A DNA stretch of 10,570 nt, from assembly GCA_026770595.1 (NCBI GenBank), contig MU634728.1:1-10570 (forward strand), given 5' to 3'. The notes under the pieces are model-generated. The model worked only from the letters and a program-made list of their open reading frames with translations, was not told the DNA's origin and made no database searches. Shown piece by piece: positions 1 through 7,509 of this stretch. The number at the start of each line of letters is the position of its first letter. The first letter of the stretch is position 1. The DNA comes from Ochromonadaceae sp. CCMP2298. Lineage: Eukaryota; Sar; Synurophyceae; Ochromonadales; Ochromonadaceae. A program made the translations under genes and the position numbers.

Positions 1-342
1 CAGAACGTAGAATTTCAAGAGCTTTCGATCGCTCTCCTCAGAATCTCTGGTGGAGGCGCGCTTCTAGAGATGTGCCCTCGTCTCTGCCCATCAAAAGCCT
101 TTTTTTTGGAGAATTGAAAAAGGGCCAAATGCCCAGAAAGACTTGCGTTTGTATTAATACAACCGCTACACTATCGACGCAAACACAAGTCGCACATGGT
201 ACCCAACGGGACCTTGGCCCGATTTAATGGGGGGGGGCCGAACCAAGGACTCGAGTTGACAAGCCTCTTGGTTTTGTATGGGGGGAGAAAGCCGTTACAC
301 CTAAGAGAACCACTCGAGTTTTCAGCCGAAAAAAATAATTCC
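1..342. other. Gene-poor 5' flank
   Basis: I see no convincing gene here. The first frame of the plus strand is open from the window edge to a TGA at 115-117 (38 codons). This could be the C-terminal end of a gene starting outside the window, but the length is within chance. A perfect 14-nt palindrome (ttgtattaatacaa) lies at 149-162. A run of nine G sits near 230-238 between short complementary arms (ccttgg/ccaagg). A 64-codon ATG frame at 196-390 would be an upstream ORF if the transcript of the 479 gene starts this far out. Confidence 0.4.
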
Positions 343-398
343 GTCGGCTTCGGCTTCGGCTTTCAGCCGAAGCCGAAAAAGCCGACCTAAGCCGACTT
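343..398. repeat. GGCTTC hexamer repeat folding into a hairpin
   Basis: Three units of a ggcttc-type hexamer (343-361) are followed, after a 3-nt loop, by the complementary gaagcc series (365-386), interrupted by two extra A. A further partial copy follows to about 393. The two arms pair over about 19 bp. It lies 80-135 nt before the ATG at 479, so it may be in the promoter or 5' UTR of that gene. A related imperfect series of the same words is present at 8564-8582 inside an exon of the minus-strand gene. Confidence 0.6.
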
Positions 399-478
399 CG
401 GCTGGAGGCCCTACCCAATCCTCTTCTGCTGTTCCTCTGCTTGCACACTGTCTCTGCTCTCTGCGCGTTCCGGCCGAC

Positions 479-1764
479 ATGGTTGCATTGGGGAGGTCGT
501 GGGCGGCCACCGCAGTCCCAGTACTGGCCCTCTTCTTTCTCTGCGCCAACGGCGGACTGTACAGCCTGAGCGACCCGCTGACCACCAAGTGCGAGCTGGA
601 GGCGATCAGCGTGGGCACGCGTTTGGCAGACGCGTACAACAGTTTCGACGAGGCCACCGAGTGGGATGTGCGCGTGCACCACGACTACCTCGTCGAGCAC
701 CTGGGCTTCGCCGGCTGGATCCAGATGGGCCTGTGGAAGCAAACGAAGCTCACTGCGACCCGCCAGAACACCGAGACGTTACACCGGCGGGGCGGCTGGG
801 CTGGCTTCAAAAGCGCCTTCGAATCGGCCTACTGGCCATTGCAGAACAAGTGGGTGTATCTGATGGGCGACTCTACGCAGAGACAGGTGTGGGCCACCTT
901 CGTGTCTCCCTTCCAGAACAACGACTTCGAGAGAAACGCGAAAGAGTGGAGCAGGGAGACGGTGAGTCCCAGCCCTTGCCACACCGCTACACCACCACAC
1001 TGTCACACCGACCCCGCCCTCACTACCCCTCCACCCACTAATCCCCTCCCTCCACTAATCCCCTCCCTCTCTCCCCTCAGTGCGACAGGCAGTTCCCCCA
1101 CCGCAAGAATCACGAGTCCGGCGGCTACTTCCCCCAGGAGGGCTGGCACGGCAAGTGCGGGAACAACGAAGTCACCTGCCATCTGCCGGGGTTCGGGGGC
1201 GAGGGCAAGATAACCTTCGACTGGAAGCACTTCCCCTACGAGGACTACGACGAGTGGATATTCGGAGAGAGCGGACTGTGGAGCGGGGAGAGGCATCCGG
1301 AGGTGCTGGTGGTGCAGACAGGCCTGCACACCTGCTCGCACGCACTCCAAGACGAGCACAACCACACGATGATCCAGCAGCACAAGGATGATCTGAGCGT
1401 GCTGATGGGCGCCATACGCAAGGCCGTGGACCGCCCGTCGCCAACACGCACCACGGTGATCATACAGCTGGCGGGGAGAATGGGCGGGGCGGCGACAGAG
1501 CCTGACGAGTGCACCCGGCAATTCAACCGAGTAGCGGCCTTCGAAGCGCACAGGGCGGGGTTCGCGGTGCTGGAGAGGGAGGAGATCGAGCGCCGCCTGC
1601 TGTACAAGTCAGAGTACTGGGACGGCGTGTCGCTAATAAAGTCCATCCTGCATCTGGAAAACCCCGCCTCAAATATCGTGGGCACGTCGCTGCTGTCGCT
1701 GGTCGGCTGTCTGGAGAGGAACGGGTCGGACTTCAACAAACAGTTCCTGGCCAGCGACCTGTAG
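479..1764 (+). CDS. Secreted or membrane-anchored GDS-motif protein, PC-esterase/SGNH-like
   Basis: Two exons, 479-961 and 1081-1764, joined in frame across a 119-bp GTGAGT...CAG intron, give 388 residues. Residues 10-25 are hydrophobic (signal peptide or signal anchor), so the protein probably enters the secretory pathway. The key motif is VYLMGDSTQRQVW at about 126-138: G130-D131-S132 with R135 matches the GDSxxR block of PC-esterase families (Cas1/TBL/NXPE-like), where the Ser is the nucleophile for O-acyl transfer or removal on glycans. A second strand-like segment (VLVVQTGLH, 235-243) and a late His (SILHLENP, H352) could correspond to the later SGNH blocks, but the usual DxxH is not evident. 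The substrate is unknown. The plus-strand frame that reads through the splice site is an intron artefact. The gene is convergent with the repeat protein downstream. Confidence 0.75.
1035..1068 (+). repeat. 17-bp tandem duplication carrying the intron branch-point region
   Basis: Within the intron at 962-1080, a 17-bp unit containing CCACTAATC is present twice in a row without mismatches (1035-1051 and 1052-1068). This places two CTAAT branch-point candidates and two pyrimidine tracts before the single CAG acceptor at 1078-1080. Confidence 0.7.
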
Positions 1765-1772
1765 ACTCTGCC

Positions 1773-1814
1773 ATAAACTATGCTCTATAAACTGTGCTCT
1801 ATAAACTGTGCTCT
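1773..1814 (+). repeat. 14-bp x 3 tandem repeat in the 3' flank
   Basis: The unit ataaactgtgctct occurs three times head to tail (1773-1786 with one change, 1787-1800, 1801-1814), beginning 8 nt after the stop codon of the GDS-motif gene. It is therefore almost certainly in that gene's 3' UTR. No classical AATAAA was seen. The rest of the 246-bp convergent spacer to 2010 is AT-rich and shows nothing else. Confidence 0.7.
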
Positions 1815-2010
1815 AAATATTGAATTGAATTGTATCCATTTATCAAAAAACATATACTTCCAAATAATTCCGAAATTATGAGTCGTAGTAGAAGTGGAAG
1901 GTGCATGCGTCGTATCATATGGATTGTTTGTTAATCATTTCAGAACAGTTTTTATAGATACGGCATTTCTACTTCTGCCCGCTGTCGCACTCGCTACTTC
2001 TACTTCCTGA

Positions 2011-2790
2011 CTACGCGTCTGACGCATCCTCCTGTCTCTTAACAATCTCCTCACTCTCACGCATCTTCTTAACGACCACGTTGAGCAGATCGCGCACCTC
2101 AGTGTGTGTCATGTACATGCGCTGCAATCTGGCTAGCGCGAGTCGAATGTGAACTAAGCTGAGCGGCTCTGTGCACGTGTCGATCTTCGGAGTCAGCACC
2201 CTCAGCAGATCACGCACCTCTGCATGACTGCTAGACATTGCTCCGAGTCCGTAGAGAGCATTGCCTACAGTCTGTGCACTGAGCGGCTCTGTGCATGCGT
2301 CGATCTTCGCGGTAAGTTCCGCCAGGAGATGGAGTACGTGTTTGTTATCGCATGACATCCGTCGCAGCCCTAGGAGCGACATCCCCACTGCTTGCCCTCC
2401 AAATGTTTCAGAGGTTGGGAGAAGTGCAGTAAATAACTTCACAAACTCTGTGCCAGTCGCATCGTGGCTTCTGAACATCTGTAGCGAGTAAAGTAGCTGT
2501 GCCGCAACCTTCACAGGGACGATTTGCGGTCGTGCACTCTCCTCTTCCAACGAACGCAGGAGGGCATGTAATACCTCTTGCGATAGTGTCTGCTTGCTGG
2601 CTGCAAACAGCTCATGCGCGATGACAGCGAGAGGATCTTTCGGCTCTTTCGGCTCTTTCGCTTGCCGTGATATGACAGTGCTATCGGTCGTGCTGCTGTG
2701 GAGGAGGTGGCTGCTGCGGAGCACCGGCCTGACAGGCAGGTGGAAAGCAGAAGCTGAACATATCAGAAGCAATACGAGAAGCTGAAGCAT
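2011..2790 (-). CDS. Predicted plastid-targeted protein with four 40-residue helical repeats
   Basis: A single-exon frame of 259 residues. The N terminus is a 15-residue hydrophobic signal peptide followed by Phe (CSASA|F, F16) and a basic, Ser-rich stretch lacking acidic residues (HLPVRPVLRSSHLLHSS). This is the bipartite ASAF signal for import into complex red plastids. After a KEPKEPKD linker (46-52), residues 91-243 fall into four units of 40 residues starting near 91, 131, 171 and 211. Each has a pattern like QxVGxALxGLxxMSS...EVRxLLxxLxxKI....TEPL, suggesting paired helices, as in algal organelle repeat proteins of OPR/FAST-like style. Two units are so alike that their DNA repeats almost exactly (2161-2189 and 2281-2309, 120 bp apart). 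By analogy it may bind organelle RNA, but no catalytic or RAP domain is seen, so the role is inferred. It is short for such proteins. Confidence 0.75.
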   Translation of the reverse strand: MLQLLVLLLICSASAFHLPVRPVLRSSHLLHSSTTDSTVISRQAKEPKEPKDPLAVIAHELFAASKQTLSQEVLHALLRSLEEESARPQIVPVKVAAQLLYSLQMFRSHDATGTEFVKLFTALLPTSETFGGQAVGMSLLGLRRMSCDNKHVLHLLAELTAKIDACTEPLSAQTVGNALYGLGAMSSSHAEVRDLLRVLTPKIDTCTEPLSLVHIRLALARLQRMYMTHTEVRDLLNVVVKKMRESEEIVKRQEDASDA

Positions 2791-3197
2791 GGTCGTCGCT
2801 GCTGGTCCGATCTAATTCAAGAGCTTCAGTAGAGAGTGTTAGAGGCTTGGAATCCCAATGTGGATGCTAATAACATCCTTATTAGGACAGAGATGCAGAA
2901 TGTCGTGTGGAAGCGGAAGCCCGCACTCGGAAGTGAGGAGAGAAAAGAGAAAGTCCCACCTTCTCACGGGTGAGATGAGGATTTTATTGACTTTTCCAGC
3001 AAAAACCCATCCCTCCGACATTATGTACGTACCGGGTATGTATGATTGTGGTGGCAATGATCATTATCAATCAATGGAGCGTGTCCAGGGCCTCCCTGCC
3101 ATTTCTCACTGTCAATTGATGTGCATGTGCGTGTGACGCGCCTCTTCGCTCTCTCCAGAAGCTGGATTAGAGGGAAATCGGGTCCACAGCGAAGGCC
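2791..3197. other. Spacer between divergent genes
   Basis: This 407-bp stretch separates the minus-strand repeat protein from the plus-strand small ORF and pseudouridine synthase, so it should hold promoters for both directions. I see no TATA box placed convincingly. A pyrimidine-rich CTCTCTCCAG ends at 3158, 39 nt before the ATG at 3198, and could be the acceptor of a 5' UTR intron. Open frames at 2858-3136 (+) and 2839-3057 (-) have no protein-like features, and I do not call them genes. Confidence 0.4.
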
Positions 3198-3353
3198 ATG
3201 ACGAGAAAGGGAACCGCCGCCATGGTCCTGATTTCCACGGTGGCTACCTGTCATCTTGCGATCTACGTTTCAACTAAAGTCTACAAACAAAAGCAGGAGG
3301 AGGCGGCGAGGCTCATCAACGCTCCTGCAGCAGAATCCAAGCAGCAGCGCTAA
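3198..3353 (+). CDS. Small single-pass membrane protein, 51 residues
   Basis: An ATG-to-TAA frame of 51 codons with an in-frame TAG upstream at 3168. The product has a short basic start (MTRKG), one hydrophobic helix at about 8-25 (AAMVLISTVATCHLAIYV), then a charged helix (KVYKQKQEEAARLI) and a short polar tail. A second ATG at 3222 (residue 9) sits in a near-perfect Kozak context (GCCGCCATGG). The layout of basic start, one membrane span and Gln/Glu-rich helix is that of small mitochondrial inner-membrane assembly factors such as PET117. Similarity at residue level is too weak to name it. Its stop is only 55 nt before the ATG of the pseudouridine synthase in another frame. It is therefore a separate compact gene, a dicistronic partner or an upstream ORF controlling that enzyme. 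Confidence 0.45.
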   Translation: MTRKGTAAMVLISTVATCHLAIYVSTKVYKQKQEEAARLINAPAAESKQQR

Positions 3354-3408
3354 ATTTCCTTGGAAAGCAGAGGCAGCAGAGGCAGCAGAGGCAGTAGCAG
3401 CAGAGGCG

Positions 3409-4584
3409 ATGTCGGCTTGGCAGAAGCAGAGCGTTGGCCCAATGAGCACCAGCAGTGGTACTGACAATGCTGGTAAAATTGCTGATACGGGTGCTGGTAT
3501 GAGTACTGGTACTTTTGCTGGTGTGGGTGGTGCGGGTTGTGGCAATGCCTCCAGCGCAGACGTTGGGCGGCAGGGAGATACGCTGAGCGTACTACTGGCG
3601 CAGCGCGCTTTGGCAACCCGCCCCGACCCGCTGTCCGACACTGTGCGCTTCGCCTGCGTTGCCGCCTACGACGGGCTGTGTTTCCATGGCTGGATGAAGC
3701 AGAAGGGGGAGACGCTAACGGTGCAGGGCTGTCTGGAGCAACGACTACAAAGCCTTTTGCGGCGCGATGTGTGGGTCGTCGCACACGGGCGCACCGACGC
3801 GGGCGTCCACTCCGCGGGCACGGTATTCCACTTCGACATAACGCGGGCAGAGGCGACACGACTCGCGGGTCTGATGCAGCGCAAATGCGCAGGGAGCATC
3901 GGCTCTGGCTCTGGTTCTACCGGTAGTTCCGGTTCCGGCGGTGGCGGATTCGAATCTGACCCGACCGGCGGGTTCGAGGCGGGCCTGCGTGCCGCCGCCC
4001 AGTGCCTGCTGAACGCTTTCAAAGGTACCACGCCGCTCCCCGACCAGCTGTACGTGCTAACCTGCGACGCCGTGTCCGCACGCTTTCATGCGCGCCGCTC
4101 CAGCTGCGGCAAAGAGTACCACTATCGAGTAGGCGAGGCGAGGCCGCACCCGCTCGCAGCGCGCGGTATGCACGTGCTCACGGGGGGGTGTAAGGCACTT
4201 GACCTGGACGCGATGCAAAAGGCGGCGGCGGCTTTGCTGGGCGAGGGAGTGCGCGACTGGAGCTTCCTTGCGCACAAGAGCGAGCTGTCGGGCGACTGGG
4301 AGCCAGAGCGCTGCAAGGTGCGGCGGCTGTTCAAACTGGAGGTGGTGCGGGAAGGCGCTGTGGTCACGATACGTATCGCGGGAGACTTCTTTTTGTGGAA
4401 TATGTGCCGCCGCATTGCGGGTTTGCTGGTGTCTGTGGGGCAGGGGCGGTGCAGCGCCGAGGAGGTGACCGACCCCGCTAGGTGTCCTCTGGTCACGATG
4501 CCTGCGAAGGGCTTGATGCTGCAGGAAGTGTGGTATGCAGACGACGGCGTGGGGCTGGACCCTAACGCTGAAGGTTTTATTTAA
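3409..4584 (+). CDS. TruA-family tRNA pseudouridine synthase
   Basis: The product is 391 residues if it starts at the first in-frame ATG (3409). The frame is open back to a TGA at 3229-3231 but contains no earlier ATG. Hallmarks of TruA/Pus: VRFACVAAYDGLCFHGW near 79-95, the catalytic block GRTDAGVHSAG with Asp at about residue 130, ARFHARRSSCGKEYHYRV near 223-240, and the C-terminal GDFFLWNMCRRIAGLLVSVGQG near 325-346. The family isomerises uridine to pseudouridine in tRNA (anticodon arm, positions 38-40 in TruA). A Gly/Ser-rich insert (about 163-179) separates two halves of the core and is probably a disordered loop. The first ~75 residues are low-complexity Gly/Ser/Thr with no clear signal or transit peptide, so the compartment is unknown. 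The stretch just before the ATG is a GCAGAG-type repeat (about 3366-3408). The paralogue group (Pus3/DEG1-like, plastid or mitochondrial) cannot be set by eye. Confidence 0.92.
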   Translation: MSAWQKQSVGPMSTSSGTDNAGKIADTGAGMSTGTFAGVGGAGCGNASSADVGRQGDTLSVLLAQRALATRPDPLSDTVRFACVAAYDGLCFHGWMKQKGETLTVQGCLEQRLQSLLRRDVWVVAHGRTDAGVHSAGTVFHFDITRAEATRLAGLMQRKCAGSIGSGSGSTGSSGSGGGGFESDPTGGFEAGLRAAAQCLLNAFKGTTPLPDQLYVLTCDAVSARFHARRSSCGKEYHYRVGEARPHPLAARGMHVLTGGCKALDLDAMQKAAAALLGEGVRDWSFLAHKSELSGDWEPERCKVRRLFKLEVVREGAVVTIRIAGDFFLWNMCRRIAGLLVSVGQGRCSAEEVTDPARCPLVTMPAKGLMLQEVWYADDGVGLDPNAEGFI

Positions 4585-4810
4585 CTCGAGCAGCGAATTG
4601 TGGGTTGATACTACAGTACTCTACCTATGTACGTACTACTTCTGTACATGCTTTGACAATCCCCCAAGGGTGGGGCGAGTCGAGTCCCATCAGTATAACC
4701 CTCGGCCTTGCGGTGCTATATATACTATACATACATTATGTATAAATTCTTGCAAATGTGTTGTAATATCATTTGAGTCCAGTTTCCTGATTGTAGAAGG
4801 TGGGTTTTAG
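4585..4810. other. AT-rich 3' flank of the pseudouridine synthase gene
   Basis: No gene is seen. The stretch contains alternating TA-rich sequence around 4716-4748 that probably includes the transcript end. It closes with GGTGGGTTTTAG at 4799-4810, which could act as a splice acceptor for the open frame that follows. Confidence 0.35.
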
Positions 4811-5173
4811 AAGTCCACAGCAGCATTCACCGCCCTTGCACAGACCTGCACGGCCTTGCACTATGTGGATATTGAAGGAAAAAGTGATGCATCGATTCGG
4901 GTGGCCAAAGAAGCGGTGGATGCACTGGCGCAGGTGTCTCCCAATTGCACCTACAACGTCAATAAGTGGAGTGATGATCGAGGCGAGGATGGCTACTACA
5001 CCTCAGTGCACATGGATGATCCTAGCGACCCAAGCAGACCCCAAGTGAGTGACTTCGAAGAAGTGAGTGATGATGATGAGGAGTTGTTGTGTGGAGATGC
5101 GGGTGATGAGGTGGAGGTCGAAGAGAGATGGGTGGAATGGGTGCAGATGCTTACTGGTAGTGCTAAGGGCTAA
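4811..5173 (+). pseudogene. Orphan exon-like reading frame with acidic C terminus
   Basis: The plus frame is open from just after a TAG at 4808-4810 to the TAA ending at 5173 (120 codons) but has no ATG before codon 69. The product looks like real protein: a neutral Ala-rich start (STAAFTALAQTCTALHYVDI), a helical middle (ASIRVAKEAVDALAQVSP), then NKWSDDRGEDGYYTSVHMDD. After this comes a strongly acidic tail with a WVEWVQ motif. TTTTAG at its start is a possible acceptor and GTGAGT at 5044-5049 a possible donor. It may be one exon of a gene whose first exon I cannot find, or a detached copy of an exon from elsewhere. I recognise no family. The overlapping ATG frame at 4800-5048 is rich in Trp/Met/Pro and looks like a shadow. 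Confidence 0.35.
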
Positions 5174-5614
5174 GGGCTGACCATACTAGGGTTAGTGTGT
5201 ATATAATGTAACTATGTTAGGTGGTTGTTAGGTCATGTGGAGATATGGTGCAGCAGGCTGCGAGGCTTGATGAGGGCACCCTTGATGAGGGCAGGTGCTG
5301 TCAGCTGCGGGAGTGGGGGGTACCTAGTAGTGCATGCACAGATTATGCCCTTGCCTCACTTACTATGTTAGTGGCGCTTCCGTGGCTGTGTAATTGTAAA
5401 ACGCACACCATTCTGAGGGGTTTCTTTGCATGCATGCATCTCCCTGTATCCCTGCATCCCTTCATCTCTCCGCCGGAATTAGATGTCCACACAAAGAGAC
5501 ATCAACCTCCGAAGTTCTATACACTGCTCTAATTATACACTATAATCATTCTTTTCATCGTGTCTGCGAGATTGCCCATACAGTATATACTGTGGCCTAT
5601 GTACTTATACCCAC
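5174..5614. other. Intergenic stretch without a recognisable gene
   Basis: Nothing gene-like is supported. The longest frame (from GTG at 5221) lacks a plausible start. A 13-nt word (cttgatgagggca) occurs twice, 15 nt apart, at 5266-5278 and 5281-5293, and GCATGCATGCATC lies near 5428-5440. The distal part should hold the 3' UTR of the minus-strand dioxygenase gene. Confidence 0.4.
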
Positions 5615-6753
5615 CTACCCAACTTTAGGCCAAGCTTCACAAGGTGCATTCTCAACCCCGACTTCTTTATATGGCGTCATATCGATGCCAAAGTCCTTGT
5701 AGCGTATCTCCACCGCAGCTAACATCTCGGCTGTCCAATAGGGATGTCCGGGGTAGGGGATGCCGAGGCAGTTGCGTTGGTGTATGTCCATACGTGCTAT
5801 TAACTTCTCCACATACTGGTCTGGGCGGTACATAGAGAACGCTGTGCCTACATTCCAGTTGTTGAGCCAGTCGCAGCGGGGTTTTTTGAAGACCAGGTTC
5901 TGCACGAAGCGCTGTGCGTTGGGCTTGAGCGGCGTGCCTCTGTGCCAGATGTCGTGCCTATTTAGATATTGTAGTTAGTATTTATCGATGTTGTGTTATA
6001 GGAATTGACGTACCTGTAGAGGAGCACTGTGCCTGGAGTGAAGCTGACGCCGCGCTCTCTGGCGTAGACCGCCTGTCTGAAGGCAGCCACGTCGGGGTAT
6101 TCCTTGGCCAGGAAGTCCTCCACAGTGGTGCGGTCGTTCAGCCAGGGGATGGACCCGAAACCGGGCATGTTGCAGTAGGGCCACTGGTAGAGTGCGTCTG
6201 CGGCTGAGGAGCGGGGAACTACCCGAGTGCCCCCGCTGCAAACTTCTGAGTGCGACAGATACACGATGGCGGCCACTGCCTCGGGCCTGTCCCAGGGGGG
6301 GGGGTGCAGCAGAGTGTGGTTGAGGTAGTCCATGTGGATGCGCTGGTCTTGGTTGCTGTACGTACGATCCACAGCACCTGCATCAGCACTAGTGTCAGCG
6401 TATGCTGTCTTCTTCCACGTCTCTCCCTGGCTCAGGCGGATCTCCTCCACCCCCAGGAGCTGCTTCACAGCCACAAGCAGCGCCGGGTCCAGCGTGAGGG
6501 AGTCGAGAGAGGGCAGGCCTGTGGGGAAGCACAAGCCGTCTCCCACTTGGAAGTCGTCCCCGCCCTTCTTCATCTGCAGCTGCGTCAGCTCCTCCAGCGC
6601 CTGCTGCACCCTGCTCTCAGCGAAGAGGTTGTCGACCAGGAGGTATCCCTGCTGTCTCCACTGCTCCACGTGTCTGTCTGATAGCACGAGCTTCCCGCCA
6701 GATTGCTCTCTCAGTGCGCACTCCAGCCTCTCCGGGTGCACGATGTCCACCAT
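5615..6753 (-). CDS. Phytanoyl-CoA dioxygenase (PhyH) family protein
   Basis: Two exons, 6753-6014 and 5957-5615, are separated by a 56-bp intron (GTACGT ... TACTAAC ... TAG, branch point at 5980-5974). The join restores ...TVLLYR-HDIWHRGTPL... in frame and gives 360 residues. The start is fixed by an in-frame TGA two codons before the ATG. The N-terminal LSDRHVEQWRQQGYLLVDNLF (24-44) is the usual PhyH opening. H140 and D142 (IHMDYLNH) form the HxD iron site, H252 (WHRGTPL) is the likely distal iron ligand, and R262 the likely 2-oxoglutarate anchor. The family consists of Fe(II)/2-oxoglutarate-dependent oxygenases that hydroxylate lipids or small molecules. The substrate cannot be told. No targeting peptide or C-terminal SKL is visible, which argues against a peroxisomal phytanoyl-CoA hydroxylase in the strict sense. 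The foldback element begins about 70 nt upstream of the start codon. Confidence 0.88.
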
Positions 6754-6820
6754 ACCTCAATGTGCCTGGATGCTCGTAGAGAAGATTCTGGAGAGAGGCA
6801 GCAACTCCTACAGTACAGGA

Positions 6821-7140
6821 ACCTATCTTCATCGTGAATCCGCTCACCTGCCTAGCGGTACCGGTAGCCAAAACCCAGCCTCTGAGGTAAAGGGTTATTC
6901 GTTTTTTTGCCTGCCAAAAGCGCCTAAATGAGAGATATTTTGCACAAAATTTGGTTTCTTCGACGAGAATTCGTTTCGAATCGTCCTCGATTCGACTTAG
7001 AATTCTGGTTGCGGCGTTTTCTGTATCAAAATATCTCTCATTAAGGCGCTTTTGCCTGTGAAATTTAACCCTTTACCTCAGAGGCTGGAGTTTTTGCTAC
7101 CGCTCGGCAGGTGAGCGGATTCACGATGAATCTGGGTATC
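6821..7140. mobile_element. Palindromic foldback (long-TIR, MITE-like) element
   Basis: The whole stretch is one imperfect palindrome centred near 6986. The left arm 6821-6983 and the reverse complement of 6988-7140 align over about 150 bp with a few small gaps, by eye roughly 80% identical. The best blocks are TTCATCGTGAATCCGCTCACC, GCCTCTGAGGTAAAGGGTTA, AAAGCGCCTTAATGAGAG-like sequence, and the centre CGAATCG-TCCT-CGATTCG. There is no transposase frame inside. Such non-coding elements with very long inverted repeats are usually moved in trans or arise by inverted duplication. No target-site duplication could be fixed at the ends. The left end lies within the presumed promoter or 5' UTR of the minus-strand dioxygenase gene. 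Confidence 0.7.
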
Positions 7141-7194
7141 TCTCGAGCGGCCCCCCCTACGCGTATCAAACTGCGGATGTCACCCAAGAACTCA

Positions 7195-7380
7195 CAACAA
7201 GAATTTAAAGTCAAATCGAGGATAATTCGAAGTGAACTCTTGTCGCAAAGATCGATTTTTTTGCAAAATATCTCTCATTTAGGCGCTTTTGGCAAGCAAA
7301 AAAAAAAAAAACTCTCTTTCTGGCCGAAACTTTTTTGCTACTATACCGCTCAGATCTGAGCGGTTTGCCGATGAAGTTGT
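7195..7380. mobile_element. Truncated second copy of the foldback element
   Basis: The reverse complement of this stretch matches 6828-7010. It carries the palindromic centre (GTCAAATCGAGGATAATTCGA around 7212-7232) and one outer arm, while the other arm is missing or decayed. A 33-nt block (7262-7294) is identical, reverse-complemented, to 6912-6944. It also has a poly-A run (7298-7310) where the first copy has a T run, and an 18-nt perfect palindrome CCGCTCAGATCTGAGCGG at 7346-7363. The corresponding site in copy one is the imperfect CCGCTCACC...TAGCGG. The rest of 7381-7509 is AT-rich with no gene. Confidence 0.65.
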
Positions 7381-7509
7381 TGGGTCTACGTTAAGTTAGT
7401 AAAACCCAGATTTTTATCAACAAAATAGATTTCAAAATTCCCCTCATTTCCGAATTATGCAGGGATTAAACTTGATACCTACGAAGTGAAGAATCGACTA
7501 TCTTAATTT

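Noticed and set aside
224-742. 172-codon minus-strand frame opposite the GDS-motif gene
   Set aside because: Overlaps the first exon of a convincing plus-strand gene; composition is Arg/Ala-rich shadow type.
1003-1739. Long minus-strand frames opposite the second exon
   Set aside because: Antisense shadows of a GC-rich coding exon with no domain features.
3256-3408. N-terminal extension of the pseudouridine synthase frame
   Set aside because: The first codon there is TTG, and no ATG exists in this frame before 3409; the extension overlaps the small membrane ORF.
3350-3859. 169-codon minus-strand frame
   Set aside because: Antisense to the pseudouridine synthase; His/Tyr/Gln and Leu/Pro repeats come from the repetitive sense codons.
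5221-5532. 103-codon plus frame
   Set aside because: Begins at GTG, no domain, mixed low-quality composition.
7398-7460. Loose similarity to 10085-10145
   Set aside because: Both are AT-rich with gaps needed to align; too weak to call a repeat by eye.
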